Positions 28,298 through 35,919 of a DNA stretch of 64,000 nucleotides are shown here, piece by piece. The translations under genes and the position numbers were made by a program. Source of the DNA: Brevundimonas sp. SL130 (GTDB lineage Bacteria; Pseudomonadota; Alphaproteobacteria; Caulobacterales; Caulobacteraceae); assembly GCF_026625805.1 (NCBI RefSeq), contig NZ_CP113064.1, positions 1,178,001 to 1,242,000 on the forward strand, in the 5' to 3' direction. The number at the start of each line of letters is the position of its first letter. Position 1 is the first letter of the stretch. The notes beneath the pieces were generated by a model. That model was not told where the DNA came from, searched no databases, and worked only from the letters and a program-made list of their open reading frames with translations.

Positions 28298-29392
28298 TCA
28301 GTTGAACAGGAAGTTCATCACGTCGCCGTCCTTGACGACATAGGTCTTGCCTTCGGCGCGCAGCTTGCCCGCCTCGCGCGCCTTGGCTTCGCCGCGCAGG
28401 GCGACGAAGTCGTCAAAGGCGATGGTTTCGGCGCGGATGAAGCCCTTTTCGAAGTCGGTGTGGATGACGCCGGCCGCCTGGGGCGCGGTGTCGCCGACAT
28501 TGATGGTCCAGGCGCGGGCCTCCTTCGGGCCGACCGTGAAATAGGTCTGAAGCCCCAGCAGCTTGTAGGCCTCGCGGATCAGGCGGTTCAGGCCGGGTTC
28601 TTCCAGACCCAGGGTCTCGAGGAACTCCTTCTGCTCCTCATCGTCCAGGACGGCGATCTCGGATTCGATCTGGGCCGAGATGACGACCGAGTTGGCGTTG
28701 TCCGTGGCGGCGCGGGCGGCGACCTTGTCCGACAGCTCATTGCCCTTGTCGGCCGAGCCTTCCTCGACGTTGGAGACATAGAGGGCGGGCAGGGCGGTCA
28801 GCAGTTGCAGCATGTGCCAGGCCTTGGCGTCTTCCTTGGAGACGTCGGCGGTGCGGGCGGGCTTGCCGGCGTTCAACTGGGCCAGGGCCAGATCGACCAG
28901 TTTCAGCGTCAGGCCGGACTCCTTGTCGCCGCCCTTGGCGCGCTTCTCCAGCTGGGGCCGGCGGCGCTCCAGGCTTTCCATGTCGGCCAGCATCAGCTCG
29001 GTCTCGATGATCTCCAGATCGGCGATCGGATCGATGCGGTTTTCGACGTGGGTGATGTCGTCGTCGACGAAGCAGCGGGCGACGAAGGCCACGGCGTCGC
29101 AGTCGCGGATATTGGCCAGGAACTGGTTGCCCAGGCCCTCGCCCTTGGACGCGCCGCGCACCAGGCCGGCGACATCGACGAAGGTGATGCGGGCGGGGAT
29201 GATTTCCTTGGACCCTGCGATCTCGGCCAGGGCGTTCAGACGCGCCTCGGGCACGGCCACGTCGCCGGTGTTCGGCTCGATGGTGCAGAACGGATAGTTG
29301 GCCGCCTGGGCCGCCGCCGTCTTGGTCAGGGCGTTGAACAGGGTGGACTTGCCGACGTTGGGCAGGCCGACGATCGCGACTTTAAGAGCCAT
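28298..29392 (-). CDS. ychF: Redox-regulated ATPase YchF (Obg-like)
   Basis: 364 residues. YchF is a universally conserved P-loop protein that binds ATP rather than GTP and associates with ribosomes and the stress response. P-loop GLPNVGKSTLFN (about 9-20), G3 DVAGLVRGA, a helical insert and a C-terminal TGS-like domain (LQTYFTVGPKEARAWT, DFEKGFIRAE) are visible. In many bacteria it stands beside pth; here a metal-uptake cluster separates the two. Confidence 0.96.
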   Translation of the reverse strand: MALKVAIVGLPNVGKSTLFNALTKTAAAQAANYPFCTIEPNTGDVAVPEARLNALAEIAGSKEIIPARITFVDVAGLVRGASKGEGLGNQFLANIRDCDAVAFVARCFVDDDITHVENRIDPIADLEIIETELMLADMESLERRRPQLEKRAKGGDKESGLTLKLVDLALAQLNAGKPARTADVSKEDAKAWHMLQLLTALPALYVSNVEEGSADKGNELSDKVAARAATDNANSVVISAQIESEIAVLDDEEQKEFLETLGLEEPGLNRLIREAYKLLGLQTYFTVGPKEARAWTINVGDTAPQAAGVIHTDFEKGFIRAETIAFDDFVALRGEAKAREAGKLRAEGKTYVVKDGDVMNFLFN

Positions 29393-29461
29393 GGTATTCC
29401 TCGTGAGCGCGAGCCTTTAGCGGGTTCGATCCCGTTTGTCAGGCTCGCGCTGCAAAAGGCG

Positions 29462-29956
29462 TCAGTGGGCGCTGTGATCCATGCCCGCCATGGCCGCCAT
29501 TGCGGGCTGGCGCACCGCCGCCTGAACCGTCACCTCGGGCGCCGAGGCGAACTTCAGGGTGATGGGCACGGTCTCGCCGGCGACCAGGGGCGCGGTCAGG
29601 CCGATCAGCATCAGGTGATTGCCGCCGGGCGCCAGGCCGACCGCCTGACCGGCCGGCAGCGGCAGGCCCTCGGTCAGCTGGGCCATCTTCATCATGCCGT
29701 TCTCGGTCTTCATCTCGTGGACCTGAAGTTCGGCCGCGCGGGGGCTGGCGCCGCCGGTCAGGCGGTCGTCGGTCGCGGCGGTCAGGGTGACGTAGCAGCC
29801 GCCGGCCTTGGCTCCGTTGGGCGAAGGGCGGCACCAGGCGTCGGCGGCGGCCACGACAGCGGCCGTCGCCTCAGCGGCAGGGGCCGGCTTGTCCGCAGGC
29901 GGGTTGCAGGCCGCCAGAACGAGGGCGATGGCGGCGAGGGACAGATGGGTTTTCAT
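29462..29956 (-). CDS. PCu(A)C-family periplasmic copper chaperone lipoprotein
   Basis: 164 residues. Lipobox LAAC near residue 17. The copper-site pattern of the PCu(A)C (DUF461) family is present: His and Met in QVHEMKTENGMMKM, then HLM in PGGNHLMLIGL. A Met/His-rich end (MAGMDHSAH) may add metal sites. Members carry Cu(I) to cytochrome oxidase CuA or CuB sites. Its neighbours, a PepSY protein and a TonB receptor, form a metal-acquisition cluster. Confidence 0.88.
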   Translation of the reverse strand: MKTHLSLAAIALVLAACNPPADKPAPAAEATAAVVAAADAWCRPSPNGAKAGGCYVTLTAATDDRLTGGASPRAAELQVHEMKTENGMMKMAQLTEGLPLPAGQAVGLAPGGNHLMLIGLTAPLVAGETVPITLKFASAPEVTVQAAVRQPAMAAMAGMDHSAH

Positions 29957-29969
29957 GGCGTCGGTTCTT

Positions 29970-31325
29970 TCAGGAAACGGCGGGACGACGCCGGATCATC
30001 GGCCGCACGGCTCGATCGAGCAATACGGCCAAGACCAGGCTCAGGCCCGTCAGGGGATAGAGGACGGCGAGGGGCAGGACGATGCCCAGGACAGCGGCGC
30101 GGACGCGGGGTCCGGGTGGGGCGGGCGGGGCGCCCAGGCGCAGGCGCGACAGGTTCGGCGGGCGGCGCTTCCACCACATAATCAGGCCGCTGATGGACAG
30201 CAGCCAGACGCCGATACAGCCCAGCAGCATGATGATGCGGTTCACCTGTCCAAACTGGGTGCCCTGGTGGGTGTAGATGCCCCATTCGATGGCCTTGGCG
30301 CCGACGCCGAACCGGTCGTAGCCGAGGTCGGCCAGCAGGCGCCCCGAGGCGGCGTCGATGTACAGGGACCGGCTGTCCTGAACCCGGCGGGCCTGAGTCG
30401 TGATCGTATAGGCCGTGCCGCCGGCGGCGGGGATGTTGACGGCGTAGGGCCGGGCCAGACCGGCGTCGTCGGCGGCCTTCAGCACCCGATCCAGGGCGCC
30501 GTGGCCCGCGTGGTCGTGGGTCATGACCATTCCGTCCATGGCCCAACCGGCGCCGATGGGCTGGTCATGGTGTTCGGCGCGCTGCCAGGCCCCGGCGACG
30601 GGCGCCGGCGGGCGGCCCAGACCGCTGGACTTGACCGCGTCCATCACCGTGTCGCCCCAGAAGGCCGACCAGGGCATGCCGGTGACCGCCAGGAACAGCA
30701 CGACCCCGCCGACATAGACGCCGGTCAGGGCGTGCAGGTCGCGCCAGAAGGGGCGTCGTCGTGTGTCGTTCGTCTGGGGCGAGAAGGTCGCAACCGCCCG
30801 TCCGCGCGGCCACCACAGATAGAGGCCGGTGGCGAACAGTATGATGGTCCAGCCCGCCACGATCTCCACCAGGATGTTGAATGGCCGACCCAGCAGGGTC
30901 AGGCTGTGGGTCTTCTTGACCAGTTCCATGAACCCGCCGGCGGGAATGACGCCGGTCGCGCGGCCTGTGTGCGGATCGACGAAGACCGTCTTCTGCACCC
31001 CGTCGGGCCGATCCACCCGCAGGCGGACGGCCTGGTCCAGCCGGGCGGGCAGGACCAGATTGGCGACCCGACCGCCGCCGGCGGCCTGGGCCGCCGACGT
31101 CACCCAGGTCGTCGGCGCGGTCTGGGTTTGGGCCACCGGCACGCGGATCATGTCGCGATAGAGGGCGCCGTCGATCTCGTCCTTGAACAGATACAGACCG
31201 CCCGTCAGGGCCAGCAGCATCAGCACGGGCATGACGAAGACGCCGGCATAGAAATGCCAGCGCCAGACGGCCCGGTAGGCGCCGGACAGATCGTCCGGCG
31301 CCTGGGTTGCGGCCTTCCCGGCCAT
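29970..31325 (-). CDS. PepSY-associated membrane protein
   Basis: 451 residues. A four-helix PepSY_TM protein: first helix VWRWHFYAGVFVMPVLMLLALTGGLYLFKDEI (about 18-49), helices near 150-175 and 200-225 (DLHALTGVYVGGVVLFLAVTGMPW), a periplasmic PepSY region (RSLYIDAASGRLLADLGY) and a last pair near 350-375 and 405-430. Proteins of this kind often reduce iron(III) or assist TonB receptor uptake. A His-rich stretch THDHAGHG is present. The start ATG overlaps the receptor stop (TGATG), so translation is coupled. Confidence 0.88.
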   Translation of the reverse strand: MAGKAATQAPDDLSGAYRAVWRWHFYAGVFVMPVLMLLALTGGLYLFKDEIDGALYRDMIRVPVAQTQTAPTTWVTSAAQAAGGGRVANLVLPARLDQAVRLRVDRPDGVQKTVFVDPHTGRATGVIPAGGFMELVKKTHSLTLLGRPFNILVEIVAGWTIILFATGLYLWWPRGRAVATFSPQTNDTRRRPFWRDLHALTGVYVGGVVLFLAVTGMPWSAFWGDTVMDAVKSSGLGRPPAPVAGAWQRAEHHDQPIGAGWAMDGMVMTHDHAGHGALDRVLKAADDAGLARPYAVNIPAAGGTAYTITTQARRVQDSRSLYIDAASGRLLADLGYDRFGVGAKAIEWGIYTHQGTQFGQVNRIIMLLGCIGVWLLSISGLIMWWKRRPPNLSRLRLGAPPAPPGPRVRAAVLGIVLPLAVLYPLTGLSLVLAVLLDRAVRPMIRRRPAVS

Positions 31326-33391
31326 CAGTAGCTCATCCTCACGCCGACATAGGCCGAGCGGCCCTCGCCGGGGAAGAAGACGGCGGTCGAGACGCTGGCC
31401 AGGCTGGCGTCGGTGACGGCGCTGAAGTTCGAGACATAGGCCTCGTCGAACAGGTTGCGCACGTCGGCGAAGACGGTCAGGCCGCGCCGCACGGTCCAGC
31501 CCATGTTCAGGTTCGCCACCGTATAGGCGGGCGACTTCAGGGTGTTGGCGTAATCGACCCAGGAATCCGCCATCGACCATTCCACGCTGGGCGCCACGAA
31601 CCAGCCGGCCGGGTGATCATACCGCAGTTCGGCCCGGTACAGATGCGGCGGCACGACCGGCAGGTCATTGTCGCCATAGACCTTGTCTCCGTCGAAGTAG
31701 AAGTCCGAGAAGGCGTAGGTCTGGCGCAGGCGCCACTGCGGCGCGATCCGCCAGTCCACCCCCGCTTCGATCCCCTGGTGAACCGTGGGCCCGGCGTTGA
31801 AGGTGGAGGCGGGAATGCCCAGCGCGTTGTCGATCACGAAGTTCAGCAGCTCATGGTCCAGGTCGGCGCGATAGGCGGTGACGTCCCAGGTCACGGGGCC
31901 GCGGCGACCGCGCGTGCCGACTTCCCAGGTCACGGCCTCCTGCGGGACCAGGGGTTGATAGCCGCTGGCGGTCGGCGACAGGGCCGAGAAGTTGGGGGGC
32001 TCGACAGAGCGGGTGACGTTGGCGAAGACCTGATCGCCTTCCTCGCTTTCCCACAACAGGCCGGCGCGGGGCGCGAACCAGTCAAACGTCTTATCGACGC
32101 TCAGGTCGATCGTGTCGGCGACGCCGGGGACCACATAGCTTTGATAGTCCCGCTCGGCGCGGCCCCAGGTTCCCCCGGCGACCAGGGCCAGGCGGTCGGT
32201 GACGAACAGCCGCCCCTCGCCGAAGACGTCCAGCCCCTTGGCGTTCTGGAAGCTGCGGGCGCGCAGACCGTTCTGCTGGCCGGCCAGATTGGCCCACTGT
32301 TTGGCGTCCAGGTCGCCCTGGCGATACCAGGCGCCGTAGAAGGCGTCGGCGCGCAGGCCAAAGACCTGACCTTGCCAGTCGAACCGGCCGAAGGCGCCAT
32401 AGTTGCGGCTTTCCTGATCGATGACCTGGAAGACGGGGTGGTCCAGATCCTTCCACGTCCCATAGATCGCGCCCTCGAACACGGTGGACTCGTCCAGCCG
32501 CCAGCGCGTCTGCAAGGTCGTTCGGATCGATTGCATATTGCGCTGGTAGTTCAGTGTGACGTTGCTCAGCGTCGCCGTCTGGGGCTTGGTCAGGGCGTCC
32601 GACAGGCTGACGCTGCCCGGGATTTCCTGATGGACGTCGCCGCCCGAGACCAGCAGCCGCACCTCGCGGTCCTGGCCGAAGCTGCGGCCGATATTGGCGG
32701 ACAGGTGCAGGGACTTGCCCTCGCTCTGCTGACGCCAGCCGTCCACGCTCTGGCCTGTGACGGCGGCGAAGCCGTCCCAGTCGCCGCGCACGCCCGCGAC
32801 CTCGGCATGGGCGCGCACCGTGCCATAGGAGCCGCCGTCCAGACGCAGGCTCAGGTTCGAGGCCGCCGTACGGCCGGTCGGTGTGACCAGATTGACCGCC
32901 CCGCCCAGCAGGGCGCCGCCGAAGCGCAGGGCGTTGCCGCCCTTGTAGACCTCGGTGTAGCGGGCGATCAGCGGGTCGATCAGCTGGAAGTCGCCGAAGC
33001 CGTCGGCCTCGTTGAACGGAACCCCGTCCTGGGCCAGCAGGGTGCCGCGATTGTGGCTGGAGTTGCCGATGCCCGAGCCGCGGATCGACAGGCGGATGTC
33101 GCCGCCCCACTTCTTCTGGGCATAGACGCCCGGCGCGTCGCGCAGCACGTCGGCGAGGTTGGGCGCATAGCGGTCGGCGTAGGATTCGGCCGAGACGACG
33201 GCGACCGCGCCGGGCGTGCGAGACAGGCGTTCGCGCGCCTCGGCGACGACGGCGGGGTCGTCGGCGTTGCGCCGGGCGGTGACGATGACGGTGTCGAGGA
33301 CGGCGGGCTCGGACGCCTGTTGGGCCAAGGCAGGGCTGGCCAATGAGGCAAGCAGCAGGGCGCAGGGCGCCGCAGTGGTCTTGAGAGACAT
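31325..33391 (-). CDS. TonB-dependent receptor of metal-uptake cluster
   Basis: 688 residues. Signal peptide ending SPALAQQ, a TonB-box-like VLDTVIVTARR, plug domain (LADVLRDAPGVYAQKKWGGDIRLSIRGSG, YKGGNALRFGGALLGGAVNLVTPTG) and a barrel ending in VGVRMSY. The WGGDIRLSIRGSG form resembles FecA-like and copper receptor groups. It is coupled to the PepSY protein gene, which points to iron or copper import. Confidence 0.92.
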   Translation of the reverse strand: MSLKTTAAPCALLLASLASPALAQQASEPAVLDTVIVTARRNADDPAVVAEARERLSRTPGAVAVVSAESYADRYAPNLADVLRDAPGVYAQKKWGGDIRLSIRGSGIGNSSHNRGTLLAQDGVPFNEADGFGDFQLIDPLIARYTEVYKGGNALRFGGALLGGAVNLVTPTGRTAASNLSLRLDGGSYGTVRAHAEVAGVRGDWDGFAAVTGQSVDGWRQQSEGKSLHLSANIGRSFGQDREVRLLVSGGDVHQEIPGSVSLSDALTKPQTATLSNVTLNYQRNMQSIRTTLQTRWRLDESTVFEGAIYGTWKDLDHPVFQVIDQESRNYGAFGRFDWQGQVFGLRADAFYGAWYRQGDLDAKQWANLAGQQNGLRARSFQNAKGLDVFGEGRLFVTDRLALVAGGTWGRAERDYQSYVVPGVADTIDLSVDKTFDWFAPRAGLLWESEEGDQVFANVTRSVEPPNFSALSPTASGYQPLVPQEAVTWEVGTRGRRGPVTWDVTAYRADLDHELLNFVIDNALGIPASTFNAGPTVHQGIEAGVDWRIAPQWRLRQTYAFSDFYFDGDKVYGDNDLPVVPPHLYRAELRYDHPAGWFVAPSVEWSMADSWVDYANTLKSPAYTVANLNMGWTVRRGLTVFADVRNLFDEAYVSNFSAVTDASLASVSTAVFFPGEGRSAYVGVRMSY

Positions 33392-33457
33392 GATGATCCT
33401 GAAGTCAGAACGAGAAGGGCGCGCGGGCGGAGGGCCGGCGCGGGCTTTGGGTCTGGT

Positions 33458-33844
33458 TCAGGCGTGGGGCGGGGCGGTGGACGGCGGGCGCGGCGGCGCC
33501 CGGGCCGGAGGCGGCGGGCTGACGCGGGCGGGCGAGTAGACGACGGTCTCGACCGTGCGAATGACCGGCGCCGGTTCGGACGGGGGCGGGGCGGGGAGGG
33601 CGGCGGCCAGAGGCACGACGCAGGCGGCGCACTTGGCCCCCAGGTGCTTGTTGACCGGGCCGTCCATGCCGCCGGTCTGGATGGTCTGGGGGCCTTCTGC
33701 GGAACAGATGACCAGGGGCTGTCCCGGTTTGACTGCGGCCAGGGCCGCAAAGGGCAGCAGGGTTCCGAGCACGAGCGCGAAAACCGCCGCCAGGAAGGCG
33801 AGCGATTTCGATATCGACCAATGATCGGCGCCGGAACGGTTCAC
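33458..33844 (-). CDS. DUF2946-like small secreted protein
   Basis: 128 residues. A membrane helix or signal (LAFLAAVFALVLGTLLPFAALAA) is followed by VICSAEGPQ and KCAACVVPL, the Cys-rich pattern of DUF2946 proteins, and then a Pro-rich tail. DUF2946 genes commonly sit with copper or TonB transport genes; their role is unknown. It leads the cluster on the minus strand, and starts with GTG 33844. Confidence 0.7.
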   Translation of the reverse strand: MNRSGADHWSISKSLAFLAAVFALVLGTLLPFAALAAVKPGQPLVICSAEGPQTIQTGGMDGPVNKHLGAKCAACVVPLAAALPAPPPSEPAPVIRTVETVVYSPARVSPPPPARAPPRPPSTAPPHA

Positions 33845-33881
33845 GCCTCGCCTCTACGGCGTTTCTCTGAGGGCGTACAGG

Positions 33882-34502
33882 CTACAGTTCGCCGCGCGCC
33901 GCCTGGCGGGGGCTGAACTTGGGCGCAGGGGCCAGGCGCATGACCTCGCCCTGATAGCGCTCGTCGTCGCCGGCGGCGGCGAAGGGCAGGGCGTCGGCGC
34001 AGGCCTGGAGCAGGGCGTCCAGCCAGGGCTGCTCGGCCTTGTGGAAGTCGCCCAGGACATGGGGCATGACCAGCGCCTTCTCGCCGGGATGGCCGATGCC
34101 CATGCGGGCGCGGCGGAAGTCGGCGCCCAGATGGCTGATCAGCGAGCGGACGCCGTTCTGGCCCGCAGCGCCGCCGCCCGTCTTCATGCGGAACCGGCCG
34201 GGCGCCAGATCGATCTCGTCGTGGAAGACGATGATCTCCGACGGCTTGATCTTGTAGAAGCGCGCCGCCTCGCCCACGGCCCGTCCGCTCTCGTTCATAT
34301 AGGTCTGGGGCTTCATCAGCAGGACCTTGACCGGCCCGTCCGCCGTCTCGACCTGGCCTTCGCTGACGATCGACTGGAACTTGGCCCGCTCGGGCCCGAA
34401 CCGCCATCGCCGTGCGATCTCGTCAGCGGCCATGAAGCCGATGTTGTGGCGGTTCTTCTCGTATTTGGCGCCCGGATTGCCGAGGCCCGCGATGATGATC
34501 AT
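33882..34502 (-). CDS. pth: Peptidyl-tRNA hydrolase
   Basis: 206 residues. Pth frees tRNA from stalled peptidyl-tRNA and is essential. The motifs AGLGNPGAKYEKNRHNIGF (catalytic His 20 in the RHNIGF segment), KPQTYMN, FHDEIDLAPGR and GGGAAGQNGVRSLISHLG are all present. Its start overlaps the stop of the upstream toxin gene as ATGA, so its translation is coupled to a toxin-antitoxin unit. Confidence 0.96.
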   Translation of the reverse strand: MIIIAGLGNPGAKYEKNRHNIGFMAADEIARRWRFGPERAKFQSIVSEGQVETADGPVKVLLMKPQTYMNESGRAVGEAARFYKIKPSEIIVFHDEIDLAPGRFRMKTGGGAAGQNGVRSLISHLGADFRRARMGIGHPGEKALVMPHVLGDFHKAEQPWLDALLQACADALPFAAAGDDERYQGEVMRLAPAPKFSPRQAARGEL

Positions 34503-34825
34503 TCGACGCCCAGCCCCAGAACGAACATCAGGTGGAGATTGAGCACAGCGGTTTCCTGTGAGCTGAGGCTTCCGATCACTTCACCGCAGCGTGCGGCCGG
34601 GACCGGATAGATCTTGTCGGCCTGGATAAGCGAGGGCTTGTGCAGACCGTTGGCGGCTTCGGGTTGAATGAGTTGGCGGTAGGCGGCGCTCTTGTCGATG
34701 TCGCTGGTCATCAGGCAGACCAGAACCGTACCGGTCTGGACGAGGTCCGACTGAACGACGACGGCGGGGCGCGGCTTGCCATGGTCGCCTGACACCGCGA
34801 CCGTTATGAGATCACCACGCTTCAA
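34499..34825 (-). CDS. MazF/PemK-family toxin
   Basis: 108 residues. The N-terminus MKRGDLITVAVSGDHGKPRPAVVVQSD is the conserved start of MazF/PemK endoribonucleases, followed by LMTSDI, IQADKIYPVPAARCGEVIGSLS. Such toxins cut mRNA at short sites. It overlaps its antitoxin gene upstream and pth downstream, each by ATGA. Confidence 0.9.
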   Translation of the reverse strand: MKRGDLITVAVSGDHGKPRPAVVVQSDLVQTGTVLVCLMTSDIDKSAAYRQLIQPEAANGLHKPSLIQADKIYPVPAARCGEVIGSLSSQETAVLNLHLMFVLGLGVE

Positions 34826-35061
34826 TAGATATCCGATGCGTCGTCCTGGGCCAGGTCTTCGCTCATCATGGTCTCGATGAAGCTGATGGTGGCGCGTTCG
34901 TCTTCGCTGTCGCGAATACGGGCCTGATCGCTCTCCAGTCTTTCACGAAAACCCGGCGCCTCAGGATCGAGCGCCCAGACACGGACCTGTTTCAGGCCGG
35001 CCGCCTTCTTGCGTTCCCTGTAGCGCTTGTACTTGTCCGGCCGTCCAGCATGGAGGTTCAT
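34822..35061 (-). CDS. DUF3018 / MazE-like antitoxin
   Basis: About 79 residues. The segment YKRYRERKKAAGLKQVRVWALDPEAPGFRERL matches the DUF3018 antitoxin family, in which this basic part binds DNA, with an acidic end (MMSEDLAQDDASDIY). An upstream GTG (35082) is also open. The gene begins about 45 nt downstream of the rplY terminator, so it has its own promoter. Confidence 0.85.
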   Translation of the reverse strand: MNLHAGRPDKYKRYRERKKAAGLKQVRVWALDPEAPGFRERLESDQARIRDSEDERATISFIETMMSEDLAQDDASDIY

Positions 35062-35105
35062 GTAGGAAAGGTAGCGCGCCACCAGTCGGGGCGCAACGTC
35101 GACAA

Positions 35106-35140
35106 AGAAAAGCCCCGCCGCGGCGAACCGGGCGGGGCCT
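35106..35140 (-). terminator. Rho-independent terminator of rplY
   Basis: Minus strand: GGCCCCGCCCGGTTCGCCGCGGCGGGGC followed by TTTTCTTTG. It separates rplY from the toxin-antitoxin-pth unit. Confidence 0.9.
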
Positions 35141-35163
35141 GATCTTGTCGAAGCGACGAAGGC

Positions 35164-35775
35164 TTAGGCTTCGGTCGTCTCGGTGGCTTCGTCAGCGGCG
35201 GCCGAGAGGGCGGCGGACGAGACCTTGATCGTGGCGATCACGAAGTCGCGGTCGGTGATGGTGGCCTCGACGCCCTTGGGCAGGCTGATGTCCGAGAAGC
35301 GGATGGTGTCGCCCATCTGCGACTTGGCCAGATCGACGACCAGTTCTTCCGGGATGCTGTCGGCCTTGACCAGGATTTCGACCGCGTGGCGGACGACTTC
35401 CAGCGAACCGCCTTGACGGACGAACGGTGCGTCGTCGGCGTTCTTGAAGTGAACCGGCACTTCGATCTTGACCGGGGCGTGCTCGTCAACGCGCATCAGG
35501 TCGAAGTGCAGGGGGCGGTCCGACACCGGGTCGAACTGCACGTCCTTGGCGATGACCGGCTGGGTCTCTTCGCCGTACTTCAGCGTGACCAGGTGGCCCA
35601 GCAGCTTGCCGGTGTAGAGGGACTTGCGGAAGTCCTTCTCGTTCACCGAAAGAGCCACGGGGGCCTTGTCGCCGCCGTACAGGACACCCGGCACGAAGCC
35701 GGCGCGACGGGCGGCGCGTGCGCTGCCGGTGCCGACGCCATCGCGGACGTCCACGTTCAGAATGATCTCGGCCAT
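35164..35775 (-). CDS. rplY: Ribosomal protein bL25 (general stress protein Ctc type)
   Basis: About 203 residues, the long Ctc/TL5 form. An N-terminal 5S rRNA-binding barrel (MAEIILNVDVRDGVGTGSARAAR, FVPGVLYGG) is followed by a C-terminal beta domain (VPVHFKNADDAPFVRQGGSLEVVRH, LPKGVEATITD) and an acidic Ala-rich tail. ATG 35775 is preferred; the longer frame upstream to 35838 lacks family similarity. In many genomes it lies next to pth, and here a toxin-antitoxin pair sits between them. Confidence 0.95.
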   Translation of the reverse strand: MAEIILNVDVRDGVGTGSARAARRAGFVPGVLYGGDKAPVALSVNEKDFRKSLYTGKLLGHLVTLKYGEETQPVIAKDVQFDPVSDRPLHFDLMRVDEHAPVKIEVPVHFKNADDAPFVRQGGSLEVVRHAVEILVKADSIPEELVVDLAKSQMGDTIRFSDISLPKGVEATITDRDFVIATIKVSSAALSAAADEATETTEA

Positions 35776-35919
35776 CTGGCTCGCCTCAACAACAACGGAA
35801 ACACCGCGCCAACCCTGGGCCCGCGCGGCGGGGGTCATGAACCCTCGAATTCAAGAGCGCGGGCTATTACACGCATCATGGCGGATGTGCAACCGCCATG
35901 GACGAGATCCCGCGTCAGA

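Noticed and set aside
28283..30181. 632-codon open frame opposite ychF and the PCu(A)C gene
   Set aside because: It is a GC-rich antisense shadow with no domain; the minus-strand genes have clear family motifs.
31307..33346. 679-codon open frame opposite the TonB receptor
   Set aside because: Mirror of a well-supported receptor gene; no recognisable domain or ribosome site.
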